Assembly: GCA_012032855.1 (NCBI GenBank)
Contig: JAAUQA010000001.1
Span: 1 to 28,756, forward strand
Direction of reading: 5' to 3'
Length of the DNA: 28,756 nucleotides
From: Candidatus Competibacteraceae bacterium
Lineage (GTDB): Bacteria > Pseudomonadota > Gammaproteobacteria > Competibacterales > Competibacteraceae
Below are positions 10,603 to 19,102 of the stretch, in pieces (positions within the stretch are counted from its first letter, which is position 1; each line of letters begins with the position of its first letter). Under the pieces are notes generated by a model. The model saw only the letters and a program-made list of their open reading frames with translations, was not told the origin of the DNA and did not search any database. A program made the translations under genes and the position numbers.

Positions 10603-12284
10603 TCAAGATAACTCGTGAGGAAAATATTTGATGATACAACGGATAACATTGGGCGCAGCCTGGCCTAAACCGCAGATGGACGCATCTGCCATTGCTTGTG
10701 ACAGTTCTTCCAATAAGGCCGTGTCCCAACGCGAGGATTGCATCAGTCCCACAGCCTTTGCTGTGCCCACTCGACAGGGTGTGCACTGGCCACAGGATTC
10801 TTCGGCAAAGAAATGCATCATGTTGCGCGCCGCATTGATGGCCTTGTCCTGCTGGGACAACACTATTACAGCGGCGGAACCGATGAAACAGCCATAATCG
10901 TTTAGGGTATCGAAGTCGAGCGGCAGATCACCCAGCTCCGCAGGCAGAATGCCCCCAGACGCACCACCCGGCAGATAGCCATAGAGTTCATGCCCCGGTG
11001 GCATCCCGCCAGCATATTCATCGATCAACTCCCTGACCGTGATACCAGCAGGGGCGAGATAAACGCCCGGCTTGTTGACGCGCCCGGATACCGAGAAGCT
11101 ACGCAATCCCTTGCGACCATGGCGTCCATGACTGGCGAACCAGTCACTGCCTCGTTCCAGAATATCGCGCACCCAGTAGAGTGTTTCAAAATTATGTTCC
11201 AGCGTTGGACGACCGAACAAGCCGACCTGCGCGACGTAAGGCGGTCTTAACCGAGGTACTCCGCGCTTGCCTTCGAGTGATTCAATCATCGCTGACTCTT
11301 CGCCACAAATGTAGGCGCCGGCCCGCGTCTCAGCACGATGGGCGGCAAAGGTCCGGGTGGGTCAGCCTGTAAACGCGCCAGTTCGCGAGCCAAGAGTTCG
11401 CGGCAATGGGCGTACTCATCGCGCAAATATATATAGATTTCCGAAATACCCACGACTGTTGCGGCGATGAGCATGCCTTCGAGAAAGCGGTGCGGATCGC
11501 GTTCCAAATACCAGCGATCCTTGAAAGTACCCGGCTCGCCCTCATCGATATTGACTGCCAGTAGGCGCGGCGCGGGTTCATAGCGGACAATACGCCATTT
11601 GCGACCAACCGGGAAACCGGCACCGCCTAGACCGCGTAGACCTGCGTGTTCAAGCGCGACGATGGCTTCTTCGGCGCCAAGGCGATTCTGCAGAAGATCC
11701 AGCCAAGTTTGATAGCCACCTTCGTTGCGATAACGCGAGTAGTCAACGTATTCTGGTACTGGGGTTTCAATGGCCTGCTCCCGCACGGCTGTTTCGATCT
11801 TTTCTGTTGTCGCTTGAGGAATGGCGTTGCGGCCGACCACCGCTACCGGGGCTTGTTCGCAACGCCCGACACATGGCACTGGTATGACCCTGATTTCACT
11901 CCCAAGCAGCGTCGGCAACTTGTCCAACAAGTCCGATGCACCGGCCATCGCACAGGACAGTGTTTCGCATACACGGATCGTGAGCTTTGCGGGTGGATGA
12001 TCCTGTTCCTTGACAACATCGAAATGATGATAAAAGGTGGCGACCTCGTAGACTTCTGCCATAGATAATCGCGTCTCGGCGGCCAAAGCGGCTAAGTGCG
12101 CGGCGGACAGACAACCGAAACTGTCTTGAATGCGATGCAGGTATTCAATCAATAGGTCACGCCGGCGGGGTTCGGTGCCTAGCAATCTCTGAATTTCGCT
12201 TAGCGCGGCGGAATCGACGGCACGGCCTTTTAAAGTGGAGCGGGCTACACGCCGATCATGCAGTGGTTTTATGTCAGGGTTCAT
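10603..12284 (-). CDS. fdhB: NAD-linked formate dehydrogenase beta subunit, NuoE-NuoF fusion (one frameshift)
   Basis: This is the diaphorase subunit that passes electrons from formate dehydrogenase through FMN to NAD+. After correction it has 560 residues. The first part (about 1-180) is a NuoE/FdsG-like thioredoxin-fold domain with [2Fe-2S] ligands C106, C111, C138 and C142. The rest is NuoF/FdsB-like, with the Gly-rich FMN/NAD motif LRGLGGAGFPVGRKW, then NIDEGEPGTFKDR, and a C-terminal [4Fe-4S] motif ESCGQCTPCRVGT. The frame breaks at CCC 11322-11324; adding one base restores RRGAGAYICGEESAMIESLEG, the conserved NuoF motif. The same two-gene arrangement with a fused beta subunit is known for methylotroph Fdh1AB. 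No fdhD/fdsC or fdsD partner is visible next to it. Confidence 0.9.
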
Positions 12285-12477
12285 TCCGGATTTTGTCAGT
12301 GAGAAAGTGGCTATTTGGCTTATTTAAAAACTATTCAACACATTATCACAATAGTTCCAAAGCTTGTTCACCCTCCCGGCGCGGTTCGATGTGTATAATT
12401 ACTTTCCATTCCAGTCGGTTTAAGAAGCCCAGCAATCGGCCTTCGGAAAACGAATAGTGGAAGAACGGAGCAATACT
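12285..12477. promoter_or_regulatory. Divergent intergenic region, fdhB / zur
   Basis: About 190 bp separate the fdhB start from the zur start, so promoters for both strands should lie here. A TATAAT hexamer at 12394-12399 on the plus strand could be the -10 of zur; no well-spaced -35 is obvious. A resemblance of the surrounding bases to a Zur box is too weak to call. Confidence 0.4.
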
Positions 12478-12876
12478 ATGGCGCACGTACCGAAACTAAC
12501 CAGACAGCAATCGCTTGTCCTGGACGCACTCTCCCATGGGGACGGTCCGGCAAGCGCCTACGTGCTGCTCGAACAATTGCACAGCGAGGGGTTTCGTGCA
12601 CCACCGCAGGTTTATCGCGCACTTGAAAAACTGATTGGGTACGGCCTCGTCCACCGGCTGGAGAGCATCAATTCCTTCGTTGCCTGCGCTCATCCGCACG
12701 AACACAACAATGGCGTCATCGCCTTTGCCATCTGCGACAGTTGCGGGCATGTGGAGGAGTTCACCGATACCGCCGTCACAAAACGCCTTAAGGGCTGGTC
12801 GAATGACCACGCCTTCAGGTTGAGAGCGGCTGCGATCGAACTGCATGGCACCTGCAAGAACTGCCAAACGCCATAA
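12478..12876 (+). CDS. zur: Fur-family transcriptional regulator, Zur type
   Basis: This is a zinc-sensing repressor of 132 residues. The ATG at 12478 has GGAG eight bases upstream and is preferred over a GTG at 12457. The N-terminal winged-helix domain includes LTRQQSLVLDALSH and RAPPQVYRALEKLIGYGLV. The dimerisation and metal-binding half carries ACAHPHEHNNG, the Zn-site pair CDSCGHVEEF, and a C-terminal CKNC pair. These are the structural-zinc and sensory-site Cys/His residues of Fur-family regulators. Zur rather than Fur is inferred from the neighbours: it faces a metal ABC transporter operon tail to tail and lies near several His-rich proteins. Its likely target is the Zur box at 16727-16739. 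Confidence 0.87.
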   Translation: MAHVPKLTRQQSLVLDALSHGDGPASAYVLLEQLHSEGFRAPPQVYRALEKLIGYGLVHRLESINSFVACAHPHEHNNGVIAFAICDSCGHVEEFTDTAVTKRLKGWSNDHAFRLRAAAIELHGTCKNCQTP

Positions 12877-12899
12877 TGGGACTGTAACGCCGACCCGAT

Positions 12900-13691
12900 T
12901 CAGTTTGGATTGTGGAACCTAGCACCGTGCAGCGCCCCGACCCAGCGGACGCAGACCGCGACCAGCAGATTGACAAGCACGAGCACAGGCGCGAACGGCT
13001 GGTCGAGTGCCAGCGCCAGGAGCCAAGCGCCTACGAAACCGCTCAGCGCCAGAACTTGCGTCCAATACAGCAGACCTTTGAGATCGCTGGCGAACCCGGC
13101 GGCAGTCCATGCCGGGAAGAGCAGGGTAGCGAGCGCCGCTGGCACGCCCAGCGTCAGGGTACCTAGCACGATCGTCGCGACCAGCCAGCCCAGTTCACAG
13201 CCGTGTTGGAACGTGCCGGGCGCTTGATTCGCCGGAACGTCGGGATGGGTCTGCGCGTGCAACCAGACGCGTTTCAGTACAGCCCGCATGGCGAGCGCCG
13301 CCACTGCCACGCCAGCGATTGCGACTAGATCGCCGCTGGCCGCGAAGTAAAGCTGGCCCTCGGCCCAGCGGGCGGCAGCGAGGCTGGCCCGCGGGTGATT
13401 TGTAGCCAGCAGGGTGACCGCCGCGAGACCCACCAGGAACACGCCCAGCGGCATTCGCTCGCGGTCGGAACCGCGCTTCAACAGCCCTAGAACCGCAGCG
13501 CCGAGTGCCAGGGAAACTGGCCATGCCGGCCAAACGAGCACCGAGGCAAGCACGCCGCCGACGGCTGCCCACTGACTGAGTGCCAGGGCCTGCCATGTAG
13601 AGCCGCGGAGTAATAGTCCGTTGCCCGCCAGGGCGAGCACTGCTGTGATGAGGAATCCGGCCAGAAAAGGGACGATAAGCAACTCAAACAT
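12900..13691 (-). CDS. znuB: Metal (zinc) ABC transporter permease, ZnuB-like
   Basis: This is an inner-membrane permease of the ABC-3 (ZnuB/TroC/AztB) family, about 263 residues, with a series of hydrophobic helices throughout. Examples are LLIVPFLAGFLITAVLALAG at the N-terminus and PVLVLVNLLVAVCVRWVGA near the C-terminus. The ATG at 13691 overlaps the stop of the ATPase gene by eight bases (ATGTTTGA), giving tight coupling. An earlier in-frame ATG at 13754 would add a 21-residue hydrophilic leader and is not favoured. It is the last gene of the operon and ends 24 bp from the convergent zur stop. Zinc as substrate is inferred from zur and the His-rich neighbours. Confidence 0.85.
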   Translation of the reverse strand: MFELLIVPFLAGFLITAVLALAGNGLLLRGSTWQALALSQWAAVGGVLASVLVWPAWPVSLALGAAVLGLLKRGSDRERMPLGVFLVGLAAVTLLATNHPRASLAAARWAEGQLYFAASGDLVAIAGVAVAALAMRAVLKRVWLHAQTHPDVPANQAPGTFQHGCELGWLVATIVLGTLTLGVPAALATLLFPAWTAAGFASDLKGLLYWTQVLALSGFVGAWLLALALDQPFAPVLVLVNLLVAVCVRWVGALHGARFHNPN

Positions 13692-14286
13692 TGGGTAACA
13701 GCGTCGCCAATGGCACGATCTCGGCACCGATTGCGTCCGCGAAAGCGACGTCATGGCTCGCGAGCAGAAGGGTGTTTCCCGGCGCTGTGTCAGCGATCAG
13801 CTTCATGGCGTCGGTTCGCACGTTGCTATCGAGATGATTGCCCGGTTCATCGAGCAGCACCAGCCGATCTCCCGACCCATCATCGTGCGGTGTTGCAACG
13901 GCGGCTGCGAGGCGCAGGAGCTGCCACTGACCACCGCTGAGGCGGTCGAGCCGACGGCTGAGCAAATCACGAACGGAGGATAGCTCGGGCGGTCTTGCCC
14001 CCATCGCCGAGAACCAATCCCATCCAGAGAGCGGCCACGGGCGCGGGCGGGGATGCTCCTGAGCGAGCAGGTTGGCCCGAATTGGGCGTGGTCGCGCGAC
14101 TAAGCCAGAATGGATGACAGCGCTATCGATCAGCCCGCGCAGAAACAGCGACTTGCCACAACCGTTCGGACCCGTGATGGCCCAGCGTACTCCTTTGGGG
14201 ATGACGACATCCAGCGGGCCGAGCAGCGGACGCTCGAAGCCGAACCAGGCGGCGCGGCAATGAATGAGCGGATCGGGAGCTGTCAT
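13684..14286 (-). CDS. znuC: Metal (zinc) ABC transporter ATP-binding protein, ZnuC-like
   Basis: This 200-residue ATPase would energise metal import. All core motifs are present: Walker A GPNGCGKS, signature LSGGQ in RLDRLSGGQWQLLRLA, Walker B RLVLLDEP followed by GNHLDS, and the H-loop in LLLASHDVAFAD. It is shorter than typical ZnuC (about 250 residues), lacking a C-terminal extension. The ATG overlaps the stop of the substrate-binding protein gene as ATGA, and its own stop overlaps the permease start. AztA-type ATPases are an alternative name given the AztD-like protein nearby. Confidence 0.87.
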   Translation of the reverse strand: MTAPDPLIHCRAAWFGFERPLLGPLDVVIPKGVRWAITGPNGCGKSLFLRGLIDSAVIHSGLVARPRPIRANLLAQEHPRPRPWPLSGWDWFSAMGARPPELSSVRDLLSRRLDRLSGGQWQLLRLAAAVATPHDDGSGDRLVLLDEPGNHLDSNVRTDAMKLIADTAPGNTLLLASHDVAFADAIGAEIVPLATLLPNV

Positions 14287-15208
14287 TCGGCGCGTTGCTC
14301 GAAACTCGTCGCCCAGATCGCCATCAATGCGAGATAGTCATCGAGCGTCGCGTCCACGGGCGGATCAAGCGGCACCGCTGCAATCGGCCAGCCCAACTCG
14401 CGCTCCAGGAATTGGGCACCGGCGGCTGGCTGGAACTGCGCGTGGACAATGCGGCCTTGGACTCCGTTCAGCCGTTCCACCAAGCCGTGCAAATGGCGCG
14501 CGGTGGGTGGGATGCCCGGTGTTGGTTCCAGATAGCCGACGATCTTCACGGGCAACCACTCCTCAAGGTAGTCTAGGTCCTCATGGTAGACCACCGCCTG
14601 CTGGCCGGGACGCACGCGCGCCGCCAGGACGCGCACCGTTTCAGTTAGCCGTTCTGCAGCCTCCTCGGCGCGAAGGTTAAAGCGGTCGGCTTCCTCCGGA
14701 CGGAGTTCGCCCAGCCGACGCGCGAGGGCACGGCCAAGTGTCGCCATGCGCTGCGGATCTACGTTGAAATGCGGATTACCCTCAGCGTGAACGTGCCCCA
14801 GGTTTAGTCCATCCTGAGTGATTGAGCGGCGCAAATCCAGGACGTCGGCGGCACTAAAATGTCCCGGACGGCCCGGATTGAGGGCTGGATTGGCCGCGCC
14901 GCGAAGGGCGGCTGGCAACCAACCTTCTTCAAGACCCGCGCCGATTTCGACTAGCAGGTCCGCTCGCCGGAGCGCGGCCATGAAACTCGGTCGGCGTCCA
15001 GGTTATGCACGTCCCGGTCCGGTGGGGCGAGCACGCTGACCGATACGGCCGACCCACCCACCTCACGCGCCAGTGCACCAAGACTTGCTGTGGTCGTAAC
15101 CACATTGAGCGGTACGCCGGCTGCACCGACCAGATCGCCCAGAACCAGCATTACCAGCAGCATGGCGCAGCGCCATAAGCCACTTCGGGCTCGAAAACCT
15201 TTAATCAT
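14283..15208 (-). CDS. znuA: Metal (zinc) ABC transporter substrate-binding protein, ZnuA/TroA-like (one frameshift)
   Basis: This is a periplasmic metal-binding protein of the cluster A-I (TroA) superfamily, about 308 residues after correction. The ATG at 15208 has GAGG eight bases upstream; a GTG three codons earlier is possible. A signal peptide (AMLLVMLVLGDLVGAAG) precedes PLNVVTTTASLGALAREVGG. Candidate ligands are His in DRDVHNLDADPSF, the cluster GHVHAEGNPHFNVDP, and His in VVYHEDLDYLEEW. The frame breaks at GG 14989-14990 (CC on the coding strand); adding one base gives DADPSFMAALRRADLLVEIG, a standard family motif. The long His loop of many ZnuA proteins is missing here. It lies 63 bp behind the barrel gene and probably shares its operon. 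Confidence 0.85.
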
Positions 15209-15271
15209 TACCCACACCTCGCTTGCAGAGTGTCATCAAATGCCGTCACGCAACTGGCCACGGGTGAGCCG

Positions 15272-16583
15272 TCAGAAACGATGGGCGCCATGAGCACCGA
15301 ACGCGACGTTGACTTGGAAGTAAAAGGCGAGACCGTTGCCTTCATTACCCCCATGACCATGATCATGATCGTGATCGTGATCGTGGTCATGGCTGGCAGC
15401 CGCGAAGTCGCTATAGGAGAGTTGCCCGCGTAAGAAAATCGATTCGATGGGTCGGAATGTAACTTGAGCCGAATACCGATAAGACGTATCAAGCTCGGTA
15501 ACGGCGGTTGGGTGAAAATCGATCACGCGGTTGGTCAGTCCGAGCGCTTCGGCACGCAGGCCGAGGTTCCAACGGGGTAGGAAACCATAAACGGCTTCCA
15601 GATAAGCGCCATCTTGCCGCTCGGTATAGTTACCGCGTTGTTGCCAGAGCCGACCATCGCCATGCCCCTCTAGTTCGAGATATTCGTCGAGATTACGCCG
15701 CGCCAGAAAATACTCCCCCGTGATGCGCCAGTCACCATGCCGTAACTCCGGCCGCTTTCATATTTATATCTCGCGTCCACGCCCGCAAACCAGAGGTCTC
15801 CCTCAAACGCGTGGGCATGCGACTCATGATCTTCGAGGCGAGCGTATTGCCCGATGTAACCGACCGAAGCGCCAACCTGAAGCGCGTGATCGGCACCCAA
15901 ATCCGGGCCGGTTTTGGCAAAGGCCGTAACGATGCGCGGACCGTCCAGACGCTCCACTGGCACATCGGAATTGAAACGGTCGATCCCTTCATCACCGGAC
16001 CCCTGAAACAGTTCGACACCCAAGCGCGTGTACCAAGCCGTGGCCGGAGTGTAGGTGGCACGCAGGCCGGTGTCCTGAAGGCCGTGATGCCCGAACAAAA
16101 ATTCATTTACCAGCGGACGTTCCACGAAATCCCAGTCATGACTGTGACGGCTGTTGATGTAGCCGATATCCGATAGGAATTTACCGCCGGTCAACTGCAA
16201 GCCGGCAGGGAGACTGCGCGTGGTCAAGTAAGCCTCTTCGATTTCGATGTCGTCAGCATCGAAACCCAGCATTAGGGAACCGTCCAAAACGTCACCGAGG
16301 CGGGCATCGAAGGCCAGTTCCGAGTGCCCGAGGTTGAAGCCCTCGTCAAACTGTGATCGTGACCATGATCGTGATCGTCACCATGGCTATGGCCATGACC
16401 GAAGCCAGCGGGTTCTTCATTTCCCTCGCTCAACGGGTTGAAATACACCGTGTCGAGGATTAGAGAAATACCCAGATCGAAAGGTTGCTCGGACTCTGGC
16501 GTCGATTGGGCGAGCGCCAAACTTGGCGAGACATTCCAGAGCAGCGTGGCGACGCCAAGCGGAAGAAATCGGACAGAACGCAT
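15272..16583 (-). CDS. His-rich outer-membrane beta-barrel protein linked to zinc uptake (two frameshifts)
   Basis: After correction the product is about 437 residues. It has a signal peptide (residues 1-25, ending SLALA) followed by alternating amphipathic strands such as GLRATYTPATAWYTRLGVEL. It ends in Phe (GAHGAHRF), the usual insertion signal of outer-membrane barrels. Two His/Asp-rich stretches stand out: GHGHSHGDDHDHGHDH (about residues 62-77) and SHDHDHDHDHDHGHGG near the C-terminus. They could act as zinc-trapping loops. Breaks lie at AAA 16348-16350 and CC 15740-15741; one added base at each restores continuity. No TonB box or plug domain is seen, so it resembles a porin rather than a TonB-dependent receptor. 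It leads the zinc transporter operon and faces the candidate Zur box. Its function is inferred from context. Confidence 0.75.
15352..15393. repeat. Hexanucleotide repeat encoding His-Asp tract
   Basis: About seven near-identical hexamers of the form RTGRTC (GTGATC/ATGATC on the plus strand) encode the (His-Asp)n tract near the end of the barrel protein. Related tracts occur at about 16361-16400 in the same gene and at about 18091-18139 in the AztD-like gene. Such repeats can change length by slippage, in steps that keep the frame. Confidence 0.7.
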
Positions 16584-16702
16584 GATGATTCCTCGGGTTG
16601 TACTGTGAATCTATTTTCTAAAAGGCGCGGCAAATCGCCGACAATCAGCACATCTCGGAGCGTGGATTTGTGCCAATCCTTCACTTTGCGCCGCTGCCTT
16701 TG

Positions 16703-16733
16703 ACATAACATTTGATCCTTATGAATGTTATGT
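16703..16733. repeat. Perfect 10-bp inverted repeat in the divergent zinc promoter
   Basis: ACATAACATT at 16703-16712 is the exact inverse of AATGTTATGT at 16724-16733, with 11 bp between. The right arm overlaps the candidate Zur box. The left arm looks like a half-site facing the barrel-gene operon. It could hold a second Zur dimer, which would let one region control both directions. Confidence 0.7.
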
Positions 16734-16739
16734 TATAAC
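16727..16739. promoter_or_regulatory. Candidate Zur box
   Basis: GTTATGTTATAAC matches the core of the gammaproteobacterial Zur operator, GTTATAnTATAAC as I recall it, at all but one specified position. The flanks extend the match (AAT before, TTT close after). It lies 37 bp upstream of the AztD-like start and about 145 bp upstream of the barrel-gene start, between the two divergent zinc-related genes. The site and its pairing with the zur gene are inference from pattern and context. Confidence 0.75.
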
Positions 16740-16775
16740 TTTACATACTTCAATAATACTGCAGAGAGGTCAATC

Positions 16776-18140
16776 ATGGTCAAGTTTTGTTTTACGAAGA
16801 AATCCGGTCTTGCGCTGGCGTTATTGATGACGCTAGCGTTCGGAATAACCGGTTGCGGTGGAGGTGACGCTTCGGATGCCGTCATCAGCGACGGCTCCGA
16901 TCACGGTGGCGGCGATGATGATTTCAGCATTAACTCCCTGGGTCGACTGGCGTTGACTGAAGCCGAATCCAGCGCCGTGCGCATTGTGAATCTCGACGAC
17001 CGTTCGATGCTGGCTACGTTTTCGGTTGCGGGTACGCCCAGCTCGCTCTATTCCAGTCCAGGATATCGATATGCCGTTGTCGTGCAACGTAATGATGATC
17101 AAGTTAATTTCATCGACGGGGGGCTGTATACCGAAGACCACGTCGATCATTTGCACGACTATGCCGAAATGCCCCAGATGCAATCGCTGACCTTGCCAGA
17201 CCATCGGCCCACTCACTTTCAGAAGTACAGTGGCCAAGCAGTGTTGTTCTTCGACGGCTCGGACACCGCCGCGTCAGCCCGCTTGGCGGTACTTGATGAT
17301 GCCGCCATTGGTGAGGGTTCGGTCGAGTATGTCGAACGGGACAATAATATGCACGGTGCCGCACAGGTCATCGGCGACCATTTATTCGTTACCTATCGCG
17401 ATGCCTCGGTTACCGATACCACCCTACCCAGCGAGGTCGAGCATCATCAACGGCAGCCTGGAGGGATGTTCGTTTTCCAGAAGCGTTATGCCGAACAGTG
17501 CCCGCGTCTGCACGGTAGCGCCGGTAACGCCTCGCATGTTGCTTTTGGCTGCGGTGACGGCGTGTTGCTGATCCAGCACAATGCCGTCGATCAGCCAGCC
17601 CAACACTTGGCCAACGCGGACAGTATGGAGGAAGACCAACGCATTGGCACAGTGGCTGGCCATCCGGAAGTCGTGGAATTTGTGGGTATTGCGGGTCCGG
17701 GGCTGTATGACGGCCCTGAACTGTATGCGATTAATCCGATGGATGGCGGATTTCGCGCCATCATGTGGGGCGATGGCAGCACGCATCACCTCACCCACGC
17801 CTTCGACCGCCACGGCGAGCGGTTCCTGGTTTTGGATGACAGTGGTGTGTTGCACATCTTGTCTCCGCAAGAGGACTGGGCGGTGCGCGCCTCGGTTGCC
17901 GTACTGGAACGGACCGAAGAGTCGCCGAGGCCCCGCCTAGTCGTCTCCGGCGCTGGAGACTATGCCTATGTGAGCGATCCCGAAACCAACCGAGTCATTG
18001 AGGTGAACTTGGAAAACGCCATGATTGAGGGCGAGATTTCCTTGGATTTCTCACCTGCGAACTTGGTCTGGCTTGGGCTCACTAGACACGATAATCACGA
18101 TCACGGCCACGACGACCATGATCACGATCACGATCATTAA
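16776..18140 (+). CDS. AztD-like zinc-chaperone lipoprotein with His/Asp tail
   Basis: This 454-residue exported protein starts at the ATG at 16776, chosen because AGAGG lies seven bases upstream; an ATG at 16725 would add an unlikely leader. The lipobox is ITGC (Cys27), so it is probably anchored in a membrane facing the periplasm. After an acidic, His-containing linker the body shows beta-propeller-like repeats (LYSSPGYRYAVVVQRNDDQV, LVVSGAGDYAYVSDPETNRV). His clusters include HVDHLHDYAE. The C-terminus is a His/Asp tail rich in HDHDH. These features fit AztD, the periplasmic zinc metallochaperone that hands zinc to an ABC-transporter binding protein. It is divergent from the transporter operon across the candidate Zur box. 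The AztD assignment rests on recalled features rather than alignment. Confidence 0.75.
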   Translation: MVKFCFTKKSGLALALLMTLAFGITGCGGGDASDAVISDGSDHGGGDDDFSINSLGRLALTEAESSAVRIVNLDDRSMLATFSVAGTPSSLYSSPGYRYAVVVQRNDDQVNFIDGGLYTEDHVDHLHDYAEMPQMQSLTLPDHRPTHFQKYSGQAVLFFDGSDTAASARLAVLDDAAIGEGSVEYVERDNNMHGAAQVIGDHLFVTYRDASVTDTTLPSEVEHHQRQPGGMFVFQKRYAEQCPRLHGSAGNASHVAFGCGDGVLLIQHNAVDQPAQHLANADSMEEDQRIGTVAGHPEVVEFVGIAGPGLYDGPELYAINPMDGGFRAIMWGDGSTHHLTHAFDRHGERFLVLDDSGVLHILSPQEDWAVRASVAVLERTEESPRPRLVVSGAGDYAYVSDPETNRVIEVNLENAMIEGEISLDFSPANLVWLGLTRHDNHDHGHDDHDHDHDH

Positions 18141-18433
18141 TCGCGATACACGAGCGTCCTGGAATCCCATGCGCTATCGTTCGGCTTGCACAAATGGGAC
18201 TAGCTTAAAGCTGGGGTTCTGTTGTGTTAGCTGAAGAAACAGGGTTTCGGTAGGCTGGGCACCCAAAGTCTGCCTACCGAATCTTCATAATGATCTGCTT
18301 GAGAGGTGAGCACAGCGATCCGCGAGAGTGCCGTTCGGGATCTGTGATGTGGGTATCTCCCAGATTGAACCGACGGTTCCGGTCAAAACCCGGCTGTGAC
18401 CCTGAAGCCACTACCAAGTTGGCGCTAGGCGGG
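18141..18433. other. Intergenic region downstream of the AztD-like gene
   Basis: No gene is apparent in these 293 bases between two convergent genes. The notable element is a hairpin with a perfect 10-bp stem at 18246-18281, listed separately. Confidence 0.6.
18246..18281. terminator. Hairpin, possible bidirectional terminator
   Basis: TTCGGTAGGC (18246-18255) pairs exactly with GCCTACCGAA (18272-18281) across a 16-base loop. It lies between the convergent AztD-like gene and the His-rich repeat gene, where a shared terminator is expected. No clear T-run follows on either strand, so intrinsic termination is uncertain. Confidence 0.4.
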
Positions 18434-18781
18434 CTAAGCTAAGTTGATTGGTCCGTGGTCGTCGCAGTGGTTGCCGTGCGAATGATGTAGGTGACCCTCA
18501 ACCAAGTAGTCGATGTGATCCCCGTGGGGAACCGCTTCGTGACCACAGCCGGGACCGTGGACATGTCCCGCTTCGTGGCCCGAGATGGCGTGTCCAGACG
18601 TGCAAGCATCGGGATTCTTGTCACTGACCTCAATGCGATGCTCGTCGCAGTGATCTCCGTGCGGATGATGGAGATGCCCATCATGCAAGTAGTCAACGTG
18701 TTCTTGATGCTGGATCGCGGTGTGGCCACAACCGGGACCGTGGTTGTGATCGTGACCTTTGTGAACCTTACAATCTGTCAT
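18434..18781 (-). CDS. Small His/Cys-rich tandem-repeat protein, putative zinc binder
   Basis: The 115-residue product has 27 His and 6 Cys. Two 37-residue repeats lie at residues 12-48 and 73-109 and share 25 identical positions. Each starts with HGPGCGH, has HxDYL and GHLHH in the middle, and ends with HCDxH. There is no signal peptide, so a cytosolic location is likely. The ATG at 18781 has a strong AGGAAAGAG ribosome-binding site. It is convergent with the AztD-like gene at the edge of the zinc locus, which suggests zinc storage, buffering or transfer. No enzymatic motif is present, and I do not know a characterised family with this repeat. No Zur box was found upstream by eye, so its regulation is open. 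Confidence 0.75.
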   Translation of the reverse strand: MTDCKVHKGHDHNHGPGCGHTAIQHQEHVDYLHDGHLHHPHGDHCDEHRIEVSDKNPDACTSGHAISGHEAGHVHGPGCGHEAVPHGDHIDYLVEGHLHHSHGNHCDDHGPINLA

Positions 18782-19102
18782 TTTTTCTCTTTCCTCATAG
18801 TCAAGAGCAGTTACCCTTCATTTATTTGTTTAAATATCTTAGCTCTATCCGGTATGTTTGGTCATGACAAAGATCAAGAAATGACCGTTTCGTTGGGCAG
18901 TGAGCGTCACGTAATGCTTAGATGATTATCGCCAAATTGTAGCCGCAGAAAAAACTTTTGATGGCGTCGAAAATGCCGCCTATGGGATTCTAAGACCACA
19001 GAAAAACGCTCATTGTTGTTGACTTGGGTAAACTATTGCAGGATTTACCAACTACACCACTCCGTCCGAAACCCCTGGAGCCAACTTGGGACAGTTTACT
19101 CA
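18782..19102. other. Intergenic region between divergent genes
   Basis: These 321 bases separate the divergent His-rich repeat gene and the metallophosphoesterase gene and should hold both promoters. I see no gene, repeat or confident promoter in them. An in-frame extension of the phosphoesterase reading frame back to 19013 is judged non-coding. Confidence 0.5.

Noticed and set aside
10603..12284. Complex I (NuoE/NuoF) genes
   Set aside because: The subunits are fused, followed directly by a formate dehydrogenase alpha subunit, and no other nuo genes are present.
12385..12410. Possible Zur box upstream of zur
   Set aside because: Only scattered positions match the expected palindrome; it is no better than chance in an AT-rich promoter.
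12496..12867. Minus-strand frame opposite zur
   Set aside because: The plus strand encodes a clear Fur-family protein; the antisense frame has no supporting features.
18491..18925. 144-codon plus-strand frame opposite the His-rich repeat gene
   Set aside because: The Val/Met-rich sequence is the antisense of the His/Gly-rich repeats, and it has no good ribosome-binding site.
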